From DASVWZ01 sp036392935 (lineage in GTDB: Bacteria > Acidobacteriota > Terriglobia > Terriglobales > Acidobacteriaceae), in contig DASVWZ010000292.1 of the NCBI GenBank assembly GCA_036392935.1, forward strand, positions 1 to 64,000: a stretch of 64,000 nt of DNA, given 5' to 3'. Below the pieces are notes generated by a model that was not told the origin of the DNA, searched no databases, and saw only the letters and a program-made list of their open reading frames with translations. Each line of letters begins with the position of its first letter. Positions within the stretch are counted from its first letter, which is position 1. This document shows positions 8,988 to 18,452 of this stretch, piece after piece. A program made the position numbers and the translations under genes.

Positions 8988-10676
8988 CTAGTGACTGCCG
9001 GAGGCGCTGCGCAGGCGCTCCGGTTCAAATTCGTCGCCCTTTACCCATTCGACTAACCTGGTTTGCTCGGCGGCTTGCCAGCCCAAAGCGAAGCCGAAGC
9101 GAGCCATTGCGGCGTCGCCCACGAAGTTCATATCGGCGGTGTAACGGTCAGCGGGTTGGTGATAGCGCTTGGTGGTATATTCGTCGGCCTGTTGCATGCC
9201 CCAGGCGAGGTCGTGACCGCGGTATTTCATGCCTTCCGCAATCGAGAAGGAGGGGACTCCGGCGCGCGCAAGACTGAAATGGTCGGAGCGGTAGTAGTGG
9301 CCGGCTTCGGGATGCGAATCAGGACGAATGCCAAGCCGGAAGGTTGCGGCCAGCGATTTTACCTCGGGATAAAACGTGGTTCGGTCGGCGCCAGTCACCT
9401 CGACCTCCTGCGGTTCGCCGAGCGGGGGAAGATCGTCGTAGTTGAGGTCGAGGCTGATTTGATTCGCTGGGATGGGAGGGTGCCTGGCGAGATATTCGGA
9501 CCCGAGTAGACCCTGTTCTTCGGCGGTCACAGCGGCAAAAAGAATAGTGCGCCGCGTTTTTTGGGCCGATTGCGCGAAGGCGCGCGCCAGTTCGAGCAGA
9601 ATGCCGCATCCGGTGGCGTTGTCGGCTGCGCCGTGGAAGACGTTATCGCCGGGAAGGTCGGGACGGATGCCAAGATGATCGTAGTGCGCGGTATAGATGA
9701 TGGCTTCATCTTTGAGCTTGGGATCGGAACCAGGCAGCGAGGCGACGACATTATCCGAAAAAAACGGCCGGACTTTGCTAACCATGTGGGCATCGAGTGT
9801 TACGGGGAGGGCTACGGGACGAAAATCGCGGGAGCGGGCATCGGCGATCATCTTGTCGAGATTCATGCCCGAGGACGAAGCGAGCTGTTCCGCGACGTCG
9901 CTCGTGATCCAGGCGGCGACTTTCAACGCGGGCTCGCCGTCGAGACTCAGATAAGATTTCTCCCCGGAGTTCGAACTGCGGACCACTTGCCAGGGATAAC
10001 TCGCCATTTCGGTTTGATGAATAAGAATCGCGCCGAGGGCGCCTTTTCGCGCGGCTTCTTCGTACTTGTAAGTCCAGCGGCCATAGTAGGTGAGGGCGTT
10101 GCCCTTGAAGAACTTGGGATCGTCGGACGGCGGCTCGTTGACCAGCATGAGCAGGACTTTTCCGCGCACGTCGACACCCTTGTAATCGTCCCAGTTGTAT
10201 TCGGGGGCGTCGATTCCGTAGCCGACGTAGACGATTTCTGCATTCACGCCCGATTGCGGTTGCTGTGTCTGATCGTAGGCGACATATTGATCGAGGGGCT
10301 TGAGATCCATCGCGGGTCCAGAAGCCGGAACCAAAGAGAATTTCGTAGCTGGATCGGGGGTGACGCCGACCAGCGGAACTTTTTGCATGTAACTGCCATG
10401 GTCCCCGGCAGGTTTGAGGCCGGCGAGGGCGAACTGAGTGGCAAGGTATTCGGCTGCGAGATCGCCGCCGCGCTGGCCGGTGCCGCGACCCTCCAAGAGG
10501 TCAAGGGATAAATAACGGACGTGTGCGCGGATGCGCTCGGGATCGATGGTTTGCATGGCGGCGATGGCGGTGCCGGGCAGATGAACGGAGTTGTCGGCCA
10601 TCGGCGGGGATTGCTGGGTGACAGCCGCGGTTGCGATCAGCAAAATGAAGCACGGTAGAAGGACTTTTCCAGGCAT
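8988..10676 (-). CDS. Secreted M28 family zinc peptidase
   Basis: A 562-residue exported aminopeptidase-like enzyme. It has a signal peptide (about 1-21), a PA-type insert region (about 140-250) and the M28 catalytic domain. The zinc ligands and catalytic residues are visible as YTAHYDHLGI, HGAADNATG, AEEQGLLGSEY, DLNYDDL and YRSDHFSLARAGVP. This complete set argues for an active enzyme acting in the periplasm or outside the cell. Family members remove N-terminal amino acids from peptides; the substrate preference is not visible. It is monocistronic, convergent with the copper-type group. Confidence 0.93.
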   Translation of the reverse strand: MPGKVLLPCFILLIATAAVTQQSPPMADNSVHLPGTAIAAMQTIDPERIRAHVRYLSLDLLEGRGTGQRGGDLAAEYLATQFALAGLKPAGDHGSYMQKVPLVGVTPDPATKFSLVPASGPAMDLKPLDQYVAYDQTQQPQSGVNAEIVYVGYGIDAPEYNWDDYKGVDVRGKVLLMLVNEPPSDDPKFFKGNALTYYGRWTYKYEEAARKGALGAILIHQTEMASYPWQVVRSSNSGEKSYLSLDGEPALKVAAWITSDVAEQLASSSGMNLDKMIADARSRDFRPVALPVTLDAHMVSKVRPFFSDNVVASLPGSDPKLKDEAIIYTAHYDHLGIRPDLPGDNVFHGAADNATGCGILLELARAFAQSAQKTRRTILFAAVTAEEQGLLGSEYLARHPPIPANQISLDLNYDDLPPLGEPQEVEVTGADRTTFYPEVKSLAATFRLGIRPDSHPEAGHYYRSDHFSLARAGVPSFSIAEGMKYRGHDLAWGMQQADEYTTKRYHQPADRYTADMNFVGDAAMARFGFALGWQAAEQTRLVEWVKGDEFEPERLRSASGSH

Positions 10677-10882
10677 ACCTTGAGTGCCCCCGTTGTTGAC
10701 CTCATTCTAGGGGAGCGGAGGCAGAATTCGTAGGCACCAGTCGGGTACGGTGGTGCCGACCGTGTGTGGTCCAATACATCGGCCGTCAGCTGTTCGACTG
10801 CCTACGGAAACCCGGCTTTAGGACAGTGTCCGAAATCTGATTTTTCGTCGAGGCCCGCGACCGCGGGCTAATTCTTGGAGCC

Positions 10883-11380
10883 TCAACCGGCGCGGAATTC
10901 GGGCACGGATTCGTTCGAGCGGAAGATAGGGACCAACGTTGTATCTGTGGCCGCAGCGGCTTTGAGGTTGATGGCTTCCATATCCTTGCGCGACCAACCC
11001 ACAGCGGAGATTTCAATCGAGCCATCCTGGGCGACCCAGAAAAGTGTGGGGACGTTGGTGAGCCCGTAGGCATTCGAAACTGGATATTTGCCCTTTTCGT
11101 CGAGCAGCACAGGGAAAGTTAAGCCATATTCCTTCATGAAAGCGGCGGTGTCTTTGCGATCGTCCTGGGAGATGCCCACGATAGTTGCATTGCCACGACC
11201 ATGGGATTTAAAAATGCGCTCCACAAACGGAAGCGTGAACTGACAGGTTGGGCATGAAGTTTTGAAGAACACAAGAAGCGCAGGCCCCCGGGTGAGCGCT
11301 TCGCGCAGGGAGAATCTGGCGCCGTTCATATCCGGCAGGGTAAAGTCGGGAGCGGCGGTGTTAGCGGCTAAAGCGGGCAT
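10883..11380 (-). CDS. TlpA/AhpC-TSA-like thioredoxin protein
   Basis: A 165-residue thioredoxin-fold protein with the active-site sequence FFKTSCPTCQFTLPF (about residue 42), i.e. CPTC, and the cis-proline region GLTNVPTLFWV. No signal peptide is evident, so a cytoplasmic redoxin is likely. I chose ATG 11380 because GGAGG lies five bases upstream; a TTG 15 bases earlier overlaps that ribosome-binding site. It could act as a thiol peroxidase or a disulfide reductase. The sequence does not decide between them. Confidence 0.85.
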   Translation of the reverse strand: MPALAANTAAPDFTLPDMNGARFSLREALTRGPALLVFFKTSCPTCQFTLPFVERIFKSHGRGNATIVGISQDDRKDTAAFMKEYGLTFPVLLDEKGKYPVSNAYGLTNVPTLFWVAQDGSIEISAVGWSRKDMEAINLKAAAATDTTLVPIFRSNESVPEFRAG

Positions 11381-11468
11381 GTAAACCTCCGTCAAAATGA
11401 ATCTCTATTTTAATTCGCAATTTTGATGCTCTCGAAGTCACGGAAGTTCAGTCGCTGCTGAACGTTAA

Positions 11469-12449
11469 TTAGATGATCTTTGCGGCGCGGAGGATTTTGC
11501 GAGCCAGGCCGGTCAGGGGAAGCCGTGGGATCTGCCGGCGGTCGACCCAACGGGCGTTGGCGTCCACGCGGGCTTCCTTCAGCACTTTTACCGTGTAATC
11601 AGTATTGGTGATGGAGTGCCGCAGTTTAAGAAATGGCGTGTCGCCGTTGGCATGGGAGATTGCGGGCAACTCCCACATCGCCGACATCAGGGACGCATCT
11701 GACGGGCGTTGGAGCAGTTGGACTCGCCTGCCTTTGAGGTTGAGGGAATAACAAATGGTGCGTTTTTGCTGACGCGCCGCGGGCCGTGAGCGTGGGTGTT
11801 CGCCGCGAGTTGCGCAGAAATCATATAGCGGGCACGACGAGCATTTTGGCCGGCGCGGAAGACAAACGAGCGCGCCCAGTTCCATCATGGCCTGATTGAA
11901 ATCGCCGGGACGGGAGGGGTCGAGCATCGTTTCGGCCGATTTCCAGACTGCTTCCGGTGCGAGCTTTTTTCCGGTGACGCGCTGCAGGACGCGCTCAACG
12001 TTGCCATCCACTACGGCAACTGGTTCGCCAAACGCAATGCTAGCGATGGCGGTGGCGGTGTAGCGGCCGATGCCGGGAAACTGTTGAAGTTCGCGGGCGC
12101 TGGTTGGGAGTGTTTCGTCGTTCTCAGCGACCATCTTCTTCGCGGCGGCGTGCAGCATGCGTGCGCGGCGGTAGTATCCGAGGCCGCTCCACGCGGCCAG
12201 CACGGAAGACTCGCGCGCGCGGGCCAAATGATGCAGGGTAGGAAAGCGGCGAAGAAATCGCCCATAGTAATCGATGACTGCGGCTACGCGCGTCTGTTGC
12301 AGCATGATTTCAGACAACCAGACGCGATAGGGATCACGCGAATCGCGCCAGGGCAGGTCGCGTTTGTTTTCGTCGAACCATGCGAGCAGATGGCGGCGGA
12401 AGTGGTGAAGTGTCACTGAATCTTTCGTGAAAGGTTTCTGCGACTGCAT
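11469..12449 (-). CDS. mutY: A/G-specific adenine glycosylase
   Basis: Base-excision repair enzyme that removes adenine mispaired with 8-oxoguanine. The 326-residue chain has the catalytic SEIMLQQTRV segment (Glu about residue 47) and the helix-hairpin-helix FPGIGRYTATAIASIAF with the following catalytic Asp in VVDGNVERVL. The iron-sulfur ligands are CLPRRPKCSSCPLYDFC (C-X6-C-X2-C-X5-C, about 200-216). The C-terminal third is a MutT-like 8-oxoG recognition domain. All key residues are present. It is divergent from the ROK kinase gene, with about 170 bp between them. Confidence 0.96.
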   Translation of the reverse strand: MQSQKPFTKDSVTLHHFRRHLLAWFDENKRDLPWRDSRDPYRVWLSEIMLQQTRVAAVIDYYGRFLRRFPTLHHLARARESSVLAAWSGLGYYRRARMLHAAAKKMVAENDETLPTSARELQQFPGIGRYTATAIASIAFGEPVAVVDGNVERVLQRVTGKKLAPEAVWKSAETMLDPSRPGDFNQAMMELGALVCLPRRPKCSSCPLYDFCATRGEHPRSRPAARQQKRTICYSLNLKGRRVQLLQRPSDASLMSAMWELPAISHANGDTPFLKLRHSITNTDYTVKVLKEARVDANARWVDRRQIPRLPLTGLARKILRAAKII

Positions 12450-12530
12450 GGTATGGAAAGCATCTTAACAATGCTTTTGCGGCAGAGGCATCTTTAAGCA
12501 AGAAGGCCCGGTTGTGGGCGGCGAATCCGC

Positions 12531-12579
12531 TTGACAGTAAAGTCAGAATACAGCAATATTGAAGCGTTTTAATAAAACA
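12531..12579 (+). promoter_or_regulatory. Promoter and LacI-type operator 1 (ROK-SIS unit)
   Basis: TTGACA (12531-12536), 17 bp, CAATAT (12554-12559), then after five bases CGTTTTAATAAAACA (12565-12579). This is a 7-1-7 palindrome with one mismatch to the CGTTTTAATAAAACG found at the two other sites. The operator covers the expected transcription start, which suits repression. Promoter spacing and the operator offset are identical at 18391 and 23109, so I infer one regulator, most likely the LacI protein encoded at 22028. Confidence 0.85.
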
Positions 12580-12618
12580 TTTTAATAGCCGGAACCGGAT
12601 CGAGAAGGGCAGCGAAGC

Positions 12619-13560
12619 ATGATCGGCGGAGTCGACATCGGAGGCACCAAGATCGCGGTCGGTGTAGTCGACGATCACGGCCACGTTTTGGCGAAGGCGG
12701 AGTGCCCGACCGATGTTTCCCGTGGCTTCGACCACGCGATGCAACGGGTCCAACAGTTACTCGCCCAATGCGAACAGCGTGCCGGCGGGAAGATGCAGGG
12801 GATCGGGATCGGTTCGGCGGGTCCGGTTGATCCGATATCCGGCTTTCTAGGCGATGTAAACAACTTGCCGGGGTGGAAGGGTGGTAATCCGGTTGAAGTT
12901 TTGTCGCGTGAATTCGGTGTGCCTGCGGCGATGGAGAACGACGCCGACGCGGCCGCGTTGGGAGAACTCTACTGGGGCGCGGGCAAAGCGAAAGGCAGCT
13001 TTTTGTATGTTGCCGTCGGCACCGGTATTGGGGTCAGCGTCATTCTGGATGGCAAGATCTATCGGGGAGCGAAGGGATTCCATCCTGAGATCGGGCATCA
13101 CATTCTCGATCCATCAGGGCCGGCGTGCACTTGCGGCGTACGCGGTTGCTGGGAGAGCCTTGCGGCCGGCCCGGCGATAACTAACTGGCTGCGCGAGATT
13201 ACGCCGCCAAACTACGATGGGCGCAATCTGACGGCGCGCGAGATCTTTGAGCGAGCCCAGGATTCCGACGAGTGGGCACGGCGGGCGGTGGAACGCGAGG
13301 CGTATTATCTGGGGCTTGGTTTGGCGAATCTGATTACGATCTTTGCGCCGGAGTCGATTGTGCTGGGCGGCAGTGTAATGAAAAGCGCCGATTTATTTCT
13401 CGGCCAGATGAAGGAAGTCATCGCGCAAAAGTGCCGCCTGGTTCCAGTAGCGGACGTCAGCATTACTTTAGCGTCACTCGGGGCGGATGCGGGATTGATT
13501 GGGGCGGCGCAAGTTTGGCAGCATCGTTTTGAACGCAGTGGGGGCAAGGTTGAGCACTAA
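12619..13560 (+). CDS. ROK family sugar kinase
   Basis: A 313-residue cytoplasmic kinase of the ROK family, which phosphorylates glucose, GlcNAc, glucosamine or related sugars at O6. Visible features are the N-terminal ATP-binding loop GVDIGGTKIAVGVVD, catalytic Asp in MENDADAAALGELYWG, and the zinc-binding CTCGVRGCWES (about residue 171) that follows the sugar-binding GFHPEIGHH. It overlaps the following SIS-domain gene, and shares a LacI-type operator with an exo-glucosaminidase. From this I infer that its substrate is glucosamine or a derivative. Glucose kinase activity remains possible. Confidence 0.92.
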   Translation: MIGGVDIGGTKIAVGVVDDHGHVLAKAECPTDVSRGFDHAMQRVQQLLAQCEQRAGGKMQGIGIGSAGPVDPISGFLGDVNNLPGWKGGNPVEVLSREFGVPAAMENDADAAALGELYWGAGKAKGSFLYVAVGTGIGVSVILDGKIYRGAKGFHPEIGHHILDPSGPACTCGVRGCWESLAAGPAITNWLREITPPNYDGRNLTAREIFERAQDSDEWARRAVEREAYYLGLGLANLITIFAPESIVLGGSVMKSADLFLGQMKEVIAQKCRLVPVADVSITLASLGADAGLIGAAQVWQHRFERSGGKVEH

Positions 13561-14602
13561 TACATTGCAGATTATTGAAGGGCAGTATTTGCGTGACATT
13601 CTGGATCAGCCGCGGGCGCTGACGGCCACGCTGGAACAACTGGAAGTCTCGAAAGACCTGGGGCTGGTGGCGGCACGACTGCGTGACAAGAAAATCAAGC
13701 GCGTAGTGCTGACCGGAATGGGCGCGTCGTTTCACGCTTTATATCCGCTATTCCTCAGATTCAACGAGTGTAGTCATTTCGCACTTGTGGTCGAGACTTC
13801 GGAGTTGGTGTATTCGTTGGAGCGGTGGCTGGATCCGGAAACGTTGATCATCGCTGCATCGCAGTCAGGACAGAGCGCGGAGATTGTGCGTTTGCTCGAA
13901 GCTAACCGCGGACGCGCTGCAATCGTGGCGGTCACCAATGCGGTGGAGAGCCCGCTGGCTTTGCATGCGAATGCCGTACTGCTCACGAAGGCGGGAGCTG
14001 AATCTTCGGTCTCGTGCAAAACCTACACCACTGCGCTGATGGCTCTGCACCTGCTTGGTGGATTGTTCTGCGGCGCCGACGCCGGCGAGACGCGAGAAGA
14101 ACTGGCGCAGGCGATTCCCGCGGTTGCGTCGTATCTTGCCGGTTGGAGAGATCACGTTTTTGAAATGACTGAGGAACTGGGCGAGACCCGCGACGTTTTC
14201 TTGGTGGGACGGGGAACGTCGCTGGCCGCAGCTGGCGAAGGCGGGTTGATTCTTAAGGAATCGGTGCGCATTCACGCGGAAGGCATGAGCGGTGCGGGGT
14301 TCCGGCACGGGCCGTTGGAGATGGTGAATGCCAAAACCTTCGCGGTCATTTTTGCCGGTGCGGCAGCTACTCGCGCCTTACAAGCAAAATTGCGCGACAG
14401 CATCGTCGAAGGCGGCGGCAAAACTTGCTGGATCGCTGAGGAAATCGAACCCGGGCCATGGAACCTGCCGCGCAGTGCGGCCGGTGTGCGGCCGATGTTA
14501 GAGATTCTGCCGGTGCAACTGATGACCATTGCATTAGCGGCCGATGCGGGAATCGAAGCCGGGCGCTTTACTCGCATTCCGAAAGTGACGACCACGGAAT
14601 GA
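13550..14602 (+). CDS. Double SIS-domain aldose-ketose isomerase/deaminase-like protein
   Basis: A 350-residue protein with two SIS sugar-phosphate domains (about 30-160 and 190-330), like the isomerase half of GlmS but without the glutaminase half. Seen are LTGMGASFHALYPLFLRF, AASQSGQSAEIVRLLE and VGRGTSLAAAGEGGLILKES. Relatives include archaeal-type glucosamine-6-phosphate deaminases and AgaS. With the ROK kinase next to it, conversion of glucosamine-6-phosphate to fructose-6-phosphate is the best guess. I place the start at TTG 13550, after GGGGGCAAGG and overlapping the kinase stop by 11 bp; an upstream TTG at 13499 would overlap much further. Confidence 0.85.
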   Translation: MSTNTLQIIEGQYLRDILDQPRALTATLEQLEVSKDLGLVAARLRDKKIKRVVLTGMGASFHALYPLFLRFNECSHFALVVETSELVYSLERWLDPETLIIAASQSGQSAEIVRLLEANRGRAAIVAVTNAVESPLALHANAVLLTKAGAESSVSCKTYTTALMALHLLGGLFCGADAGETREELAQAIPAVASYLAGWRDHVFEMTEELGETRDVFLVGRGTSLAAAGEGGLILKESVRIHAEGMSGAGFRHGPLEMVNAKTFAVIFAGAAATRALQAKLRDSIVEGGGKTCWIAEEIEPGPWNLPRSAAGVRPMLEILPVQLMTIALAADAGIEAGRFTRIPKVTTTE

Positions 14603-14767
14603 AACTGCTCGGGGATGGTCTAAGCGCCTCGCTCACCGGTGCCGCGCTTCTTGAATATCTGAAATCGTAATCTTCCTTTAACACTCCCGTAACAATGCTG
14701 CGGTATCCTTCGGCTTCAGTTTGGGTTGGCGGGGACGCCTGCTCCAGCAAGTCCCAGGAGGAACGTA

Positions 14768-16354
14768 ATGGCAACCGCGGCACCGGCGATTCAGGCAAAA
14801 CTTAATAAGCGTCCCGGCATGATCGGCATGATCGGGTTCGGGATTGTTTTTATCGTGGGCATCAGTTATGCCGCCTATCATTTGCTGAGCGATCTCGCGA
14901 TCGATCATCAGAGCTCGCTGACGCCATATATCCTGCTGGGCTTTGCGTTGCTGGTCGCGCTGGGTTTCGAATTTGTTAACGGCTTCCATGACACAGCCAA
15001 CGCGGTTGCGACGGTGATTTACACCCATTCGATGGAGCCGCATATTGCGGTGATGTGGTCAGGCCTTTGGAATTTCCTGGGCGTGCTAACTTCGAGCGGA
15101 CTGGTCGCATTCGGAATCATCTCTCTGCTTCCTGTGGAACTGATTCTGCAGGTAGGAAGCAAAGCTGGATTTGCCATGGTGTTCGCGCTGCTGGTTGCGG
15201 CCATCATCTGGAACCTTGGGACTTGGTGGTTCGGGCTGCCGGCTTCGAGCTCGCACACGTTGATTGGTTCGATCATCGGTGTTGGCATCGCCAACCAGTT
15301 GATGGCGGGAAAAACCGGGACTAGCGGCGTGGATTGGGGGCAAGCGAAGAACATCGGTTATTCGCTGCTGCTTTCTCCGGCGGTCGGTTTTGTTTGCGCC
15401 TTCATGTTGCTGTGGTTGATGAAGCTGGTCATCAAGAACAAGAAGCTTTATGAAGCCCCTGAAGGTACCGAGCCGCCGCCGTTCTGGATTCGGAGTCTTC
15501 TGTTGCTGACCTGCACCGGGGTCAGTTTCGCGCACGGCTCCAATGACGGGCAAAAAGGCATGGGGCTGATCATGCTGATTCTGGTGGGCACGGTCCCGAC
15601 TGCGTACGCGCTGAATCACGCTGTCACCAAGAAGGATTCTGAAACGTTTATCGCTGTGTCGCAACAGGCGGCCAACACGCTTTCCAGTTACGTGAGCCCG
15701 AATGCCGTGGTTGGCGATGACCGCGAGGAGGTAACCGACTACATTCGCACCAAGCAGTTCACTCCGAATACGATGCTGGCGTTGCGCCAGTTGGTGAGCG
15801 ACATCGGCAATGAGACGGCTCTATTCGGCGAAATGAGCAAAATTCCCAACGACCAGGTGCGCAACTTCCGCAATGATATGTACCTGGTGGGCGAGGCGCT
15901 TCGCCTGATGAAGAAAAATCAGCAGCCGGCGATTGCAGCGGGCGACTGGAAAGTGCTCGATAACTACAAGAAGTACATCGACGGAGCGACCCGGTTTATC
16001 CCGACCTGGGTGAAGGTCGCAGTAGCTTTGGCGCTGGGGTTGGGCACCATGATTGGCTGGAAGAGAATCGTGGTGACGGTAGGCGAGAAGATTGGGAAAG
16101 AACATCTCACCTACGGACAAGGCGCAGCGGCGGAAATTGTCGCCATGGCCACCATCGGCGCGGCCGACTGGTTCGGGCTCCCGGTGAGTACGACTCACGT
16201 GTTGTCGTCGGGCGTTGCGGGGACCATGGCCGCAAACCATTCTGGGTTGCAGTGGAGCACCGTCCGCAACCTGGGAATGGCATGGGTACTGACGCTGCCG
16301 GCTTCAATGATGCTTGCCGGATTCTTGTTCTGGACTTTCCGCACTGTGTTCTAA
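14768..16354 (+). CDS. PiT family inorganic phosphate transporter
   Basis: A 528-residue membrane protein with about ten hydrophobic segments and the two PiT signature regions, GFEFVNGFHDTANAVATVIYT (about residue 62) and VSFAHGSNDGQKGMGLIMLI (about 257). The SSSHTLIGSIIGVGIANQL and VSTTHVLSSGVAG repeats also fit. It moves phosphate with a cation, usually H+ or as a metal-phosphate complex. ATG 14768 follows CCAGGAGGAACGTA, a near-perfect ribosome-binding site, so I prefer it to the ATG 42 bases upstream. A long soluble loop (about 310-410) separates the halves. It follows the SIS gene by 165 bp and may be separately expressed. Confidence 0.93.
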   Translation: MATAAPAIQAKLNKRPGMIGMIGFGIVFIVGISYAAYHLLSDLAIDHQSSLTPYILLGFALLVALGFEFVNGFHDTANAVATVIYTHSMEPHIAVMWSGLWNFLGVLTSSGLVAFGIISLLPVELILQVGSKAGFAMVFALLVAAIIWNLGTWWFGLPASSSHTLIGSIIGVGIANQLMAGKTGTSGVDWGQAKNIGYSLLLSPAVGFVCAFMLLWLMKLVIKNKKLYEAPEGTEPPPFWIRSLLLLTCTGVSFAHGSNDGQKGMGLIMLILVGTVPTAYALNHAVTKKDSETFIAVSQQAANTLSSYVSPNAVVGDDREEVTDYIRTKQFTPNTMLALRQLVSDIGNETALFGEMSKIPNDQVRNFRNDMYLVGEALRLMKKNQQPAIAAGDWKVLDNYKKYIDGATRFIPTWVKVAVALALGLGTMIGWKRIVVTVGEKIGKEHLTYGQGAAAEIVAMATIGAADWFGLPVSTTHVLSSGVAGTMAANHSGLQWSTVRNLGMAWVLTLPASMMLAGFLFWTFRTVF

Positions 16355-16368
16355 GACAAATGCCACGG

Positions 16369-16842
16369 TTAGGTTCTGCGTGGTGGCGGGCTGACTACTT
16401 TTGTATCGTACTTCGCGAGAATTTTGCCTCCCTCGATCTGAAACTGCGGGTCGGTGCGGGAGATCCGTTTGAACAGAAGATCGAGTTCAGCGAAGACCTT
16501 TTCGAATCCGGCAGGGTTGCCTGCCGCCAAGAATTTTACCGGATGGTCGCTGGTGTTGCCTTGCGCGTGTTCTACACCGTGGGGAATCGTGGCGTAAGTT
16601 CCGGGATGAATGTCCAGCCATTTGCCGGCAAAGTAAAGCGCCAGCACTCCGTCCAGAACGTAGAAATGCTCATCTTGCTGCGGGTGAAAATGCATCGGCG
16701 TCATGAAGCCGGGGTCTTCGCGAAACTCGCCCAGCCACCACGCGCCAGCCGACCGTGCGCCATCCACGAGGATATGAGCCTCGCCAAGTCCCAGGTTGTA
16801 CACCTGCGCTTGATCCGGTTCAACGATGATCGGTGTGTCCAT
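16369..16842 (-). CDS. Cupin domain protein
   Basis: A 157-residue single-domain cupin. The metal-binding motif is visible as MHFHPQQDEHFYVLDG (about residues 47-62) and the second motif as IPHGVEHAQGN (about 83-93). Such proteins bind a divalent metal and may be enzymes or sensors; no substrate can be assigned. I chose ATG 16842, which gives a clean cupin N-terminus (MDTPIIVEP); longer starts run back into the permease gene. The gene follows the permease by 29 bp, so they are probably cotranscribed. It ends 14 bp from the convergent phosphate transporter. Confidence 0.85.
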   Translation of the reverse strand: MDTPIIVEPDQAQVYNLGLGEAHILVDGARSAGAWWLGEFREDPGFMTPMHFHPQQDEHFYVLDGVLALYFAGKWLDIHPGTYATIPHGVEHAQGNTSDHPVKFLAAGNPAGFEKVFAELDLLFKRISRTDPQFQIEGGKILAKYDTKVVSPPPRRT

Positions 16843-16871
16843 GCGTTGCTTCGTTTGCGTGCCGCGGTTTA

Positions 16872-18251
16872 TTACTCTTCTGGCGGTACATCGAAATTCA
16901 CCAGGTCGCCGCGGAAGCCTCGGGTTTTCCAGGCTCCGTAGGCGATTCCGGCCACCATCCAGATGGAACCTACGACCAGTGCCAGGCGGGACAAGCTGAC
17001 CCAAATGAAAAAACAAATCAGAAAACCAAGTACCGGCGAGATCAATTGACCGAGGGTGCGGTCATTTCCACGAATGTAGTAGTGGGTGAGCGCGGCGAGG
17101 TTGACGCCCATGAATGCAATGAGCGCGCCGAAGTTCAGCAACTGAGCGCCGTTGTCGTAGGTGATGAGAAAGGCTCCGATCAGCGCAATGGCACCGACAA
17201 AGAGGACGTTGTTCATCGGAATCCCGGTGGTGGGATGGATGGCGCCGAAGAATTTCTTAGGGATCGCGCCGCTGCGTCCCATGCCGTAAAGCAGGCGGGC
17301 CGCGCCAAGTTGCGATCCCATTCCGGATCCGATCGTGGCAACTAGAAGTGTGATGCTGATGGCTTTGGTCAGCGCCGCGCCGCCCGCGATTGCGGCGACG
17401 TGGCTGAACGCGTTCTCGACCTCGCTGGCGGGAAACAGATATTGGCTGCTCAGCAATTGCGCGCCATAAACCTCGGCCGATGCCAGCACACCCGTGATGA
17501 GGCAGACCAGCACGGTAGCAAGAAAAATGTTGCGCTTGGGATTTTCGACTTCTTCCGACAGCGTGGAAATGCCGTCGAAACCGATGTAGGTGAGCACCGC
17601 GACCGATGTGCCGTGGAATACGCGGCCCACCGTGAAAGTCTGCGGATTGTAGAACGGGCGCAGAAAATAAGACTCGGGATACTGCGGCAGATGAAAGATG
17701 TAGCGGATGGTACACCAGAAAAACGCGATGATCACCGCGCCCATAAGAGCGCACAAGGTTGAATTGATGCGGGCAGAGGTCTTAACCCCGCGGAGGTTCA
17801 GCACCGTGAACAGCGCAGCAAAAATCAGCGGCCAGGTAAAGCCCGGATAGGGAAGTTGAAATCTGGTTCCGCTTAACAGATCGGCCATGGCTTTGGCGGA
17901 CCAGATAGTGCAGATCAATGGATTGATGATGTAATCCATCGTCATGCTCCAGCCGGTGACGTAACCGAGCGATGGGTGCAACTCGCGGCCCACGTAGGTG
18001 TAGGCCGATCCGGCGCTGGGGTACACCCGCGCCATGCGGCCGTAGCTCATCGCGGTGAAGACCATGGCGACCATGGCGATCAGAACCGAGGTGACCACGT
18101 GGCCTTGGCCCTCGTTGCTGAAGACTCCGTAGGCGGGCATTGGCGCCGTCGGCTGAATTACGATGATGCCGTAGAGAATCAGGTCCCAAAGCGTAAGCAC
18201 ACGTTTCAGGTGGGGTGCGGCAACCGGGGCAGCTGTGGTGGAATCGCTCAT
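16872..18251 (-). CDS. APC family amino acid permease
   Basis: A 459-residue inner-membrane transporter with about 12 hydrophobic segments. The first membrane segment region has GIIVIQPTAPMPAYGVFSNE, the consensus position for substrate binding in the amino acid-polyamine-organocation superfamily. The VYPSAGSAYTYVGRELHPSLGYVTGW segment and FDGISTLSEEVENPKRN loop are very typical. The substrate is not determined. It is divergent from the GH2 gene and upstream of the cupin gene. I see no copy of the LacI-type operator positioned for it. Confidence 0.9.
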   Translation of the reverse strand: MSDSTTAAPVAAPHLKRVLTLWDLILYGIIVIQPTAPMPAYGVFSNEGQGHVVTSVLIAMVAMVFTAMSYGRMARVYPSAGSAYTYVGRELHPSLGYVTGWSMTMDYIINPLICTIWSAKAMADLLSGTRFQLPYPGFTWPLIFAALFTVLNLRGVKTSARINSTLCALMGAVIIAFFWCTIRYIFHLPQYPESYFLRPFYNPQTFTVGRVFHGTSVAVLTYIGFDGISTLSEEVENPKRNIFLATVLVCLITGVLASAEVYGAQLLSSQYLFPASEVENAFSHVAAIAGGAALTKAISITLLVATIGSGMGSQLGAARLLYGMGRSGAIPKKFFGAIHPTTGIPMNNVLFVGAIALIGAFLITYDNGAQLLNFGALIAFMGVNLAALTHYYIRGNDRTLGQLISPVLGFLICFFIWVSLSRLALVVGSIWMVAGIAYGAWKTRGFRGDLVNFDVPPEE

Positions 18252-18390
18252 TACACTTTCCTGCTCACGGACGTCATAAGCAAAATGTCCTCAGGTCGTT
18301 CAGCCAGGACGGCTGAGTATGACATGCCGGGGTAAAGCAACGGAAGTCGGAATGAAGATGCTCCGTCCGTGTTCTCCGGGCCGATCTGGC

Positions 18391-18439
18391 TTGACATCCG
18401 TACAGTTATACATCAATATTCATACGTTTTAATAAAACG
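18391..18439 (+). promoter_or_regulatory. Promoter and LacI-type operator 2 (GH2 unit)
   Basis: TTGACA (18391-18396), 17 bp, CAATAT (18414-18419), five bases, then the perfect 7-1-7 palindrome CGTTTTAATAAAACG (18425-18439). It lies 13 bp before the chosen GH2 start codon. It has the same layout as the sites at 12531 and 23109. Because the LacI gene is the third gene of this transcription unit, the site would give autoregulation. Confidence 0.9.
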
Positions 18440-18452
18440 TTTATTGGAAATT

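Noticed and set aside
14599..14670. A 23-residue frame overlapping the SIS gene stop (ATGA)
   Set aside because: The overlap is suggestive of coupled translation, but the peptide has no recognisable features and could be a chance open frame.
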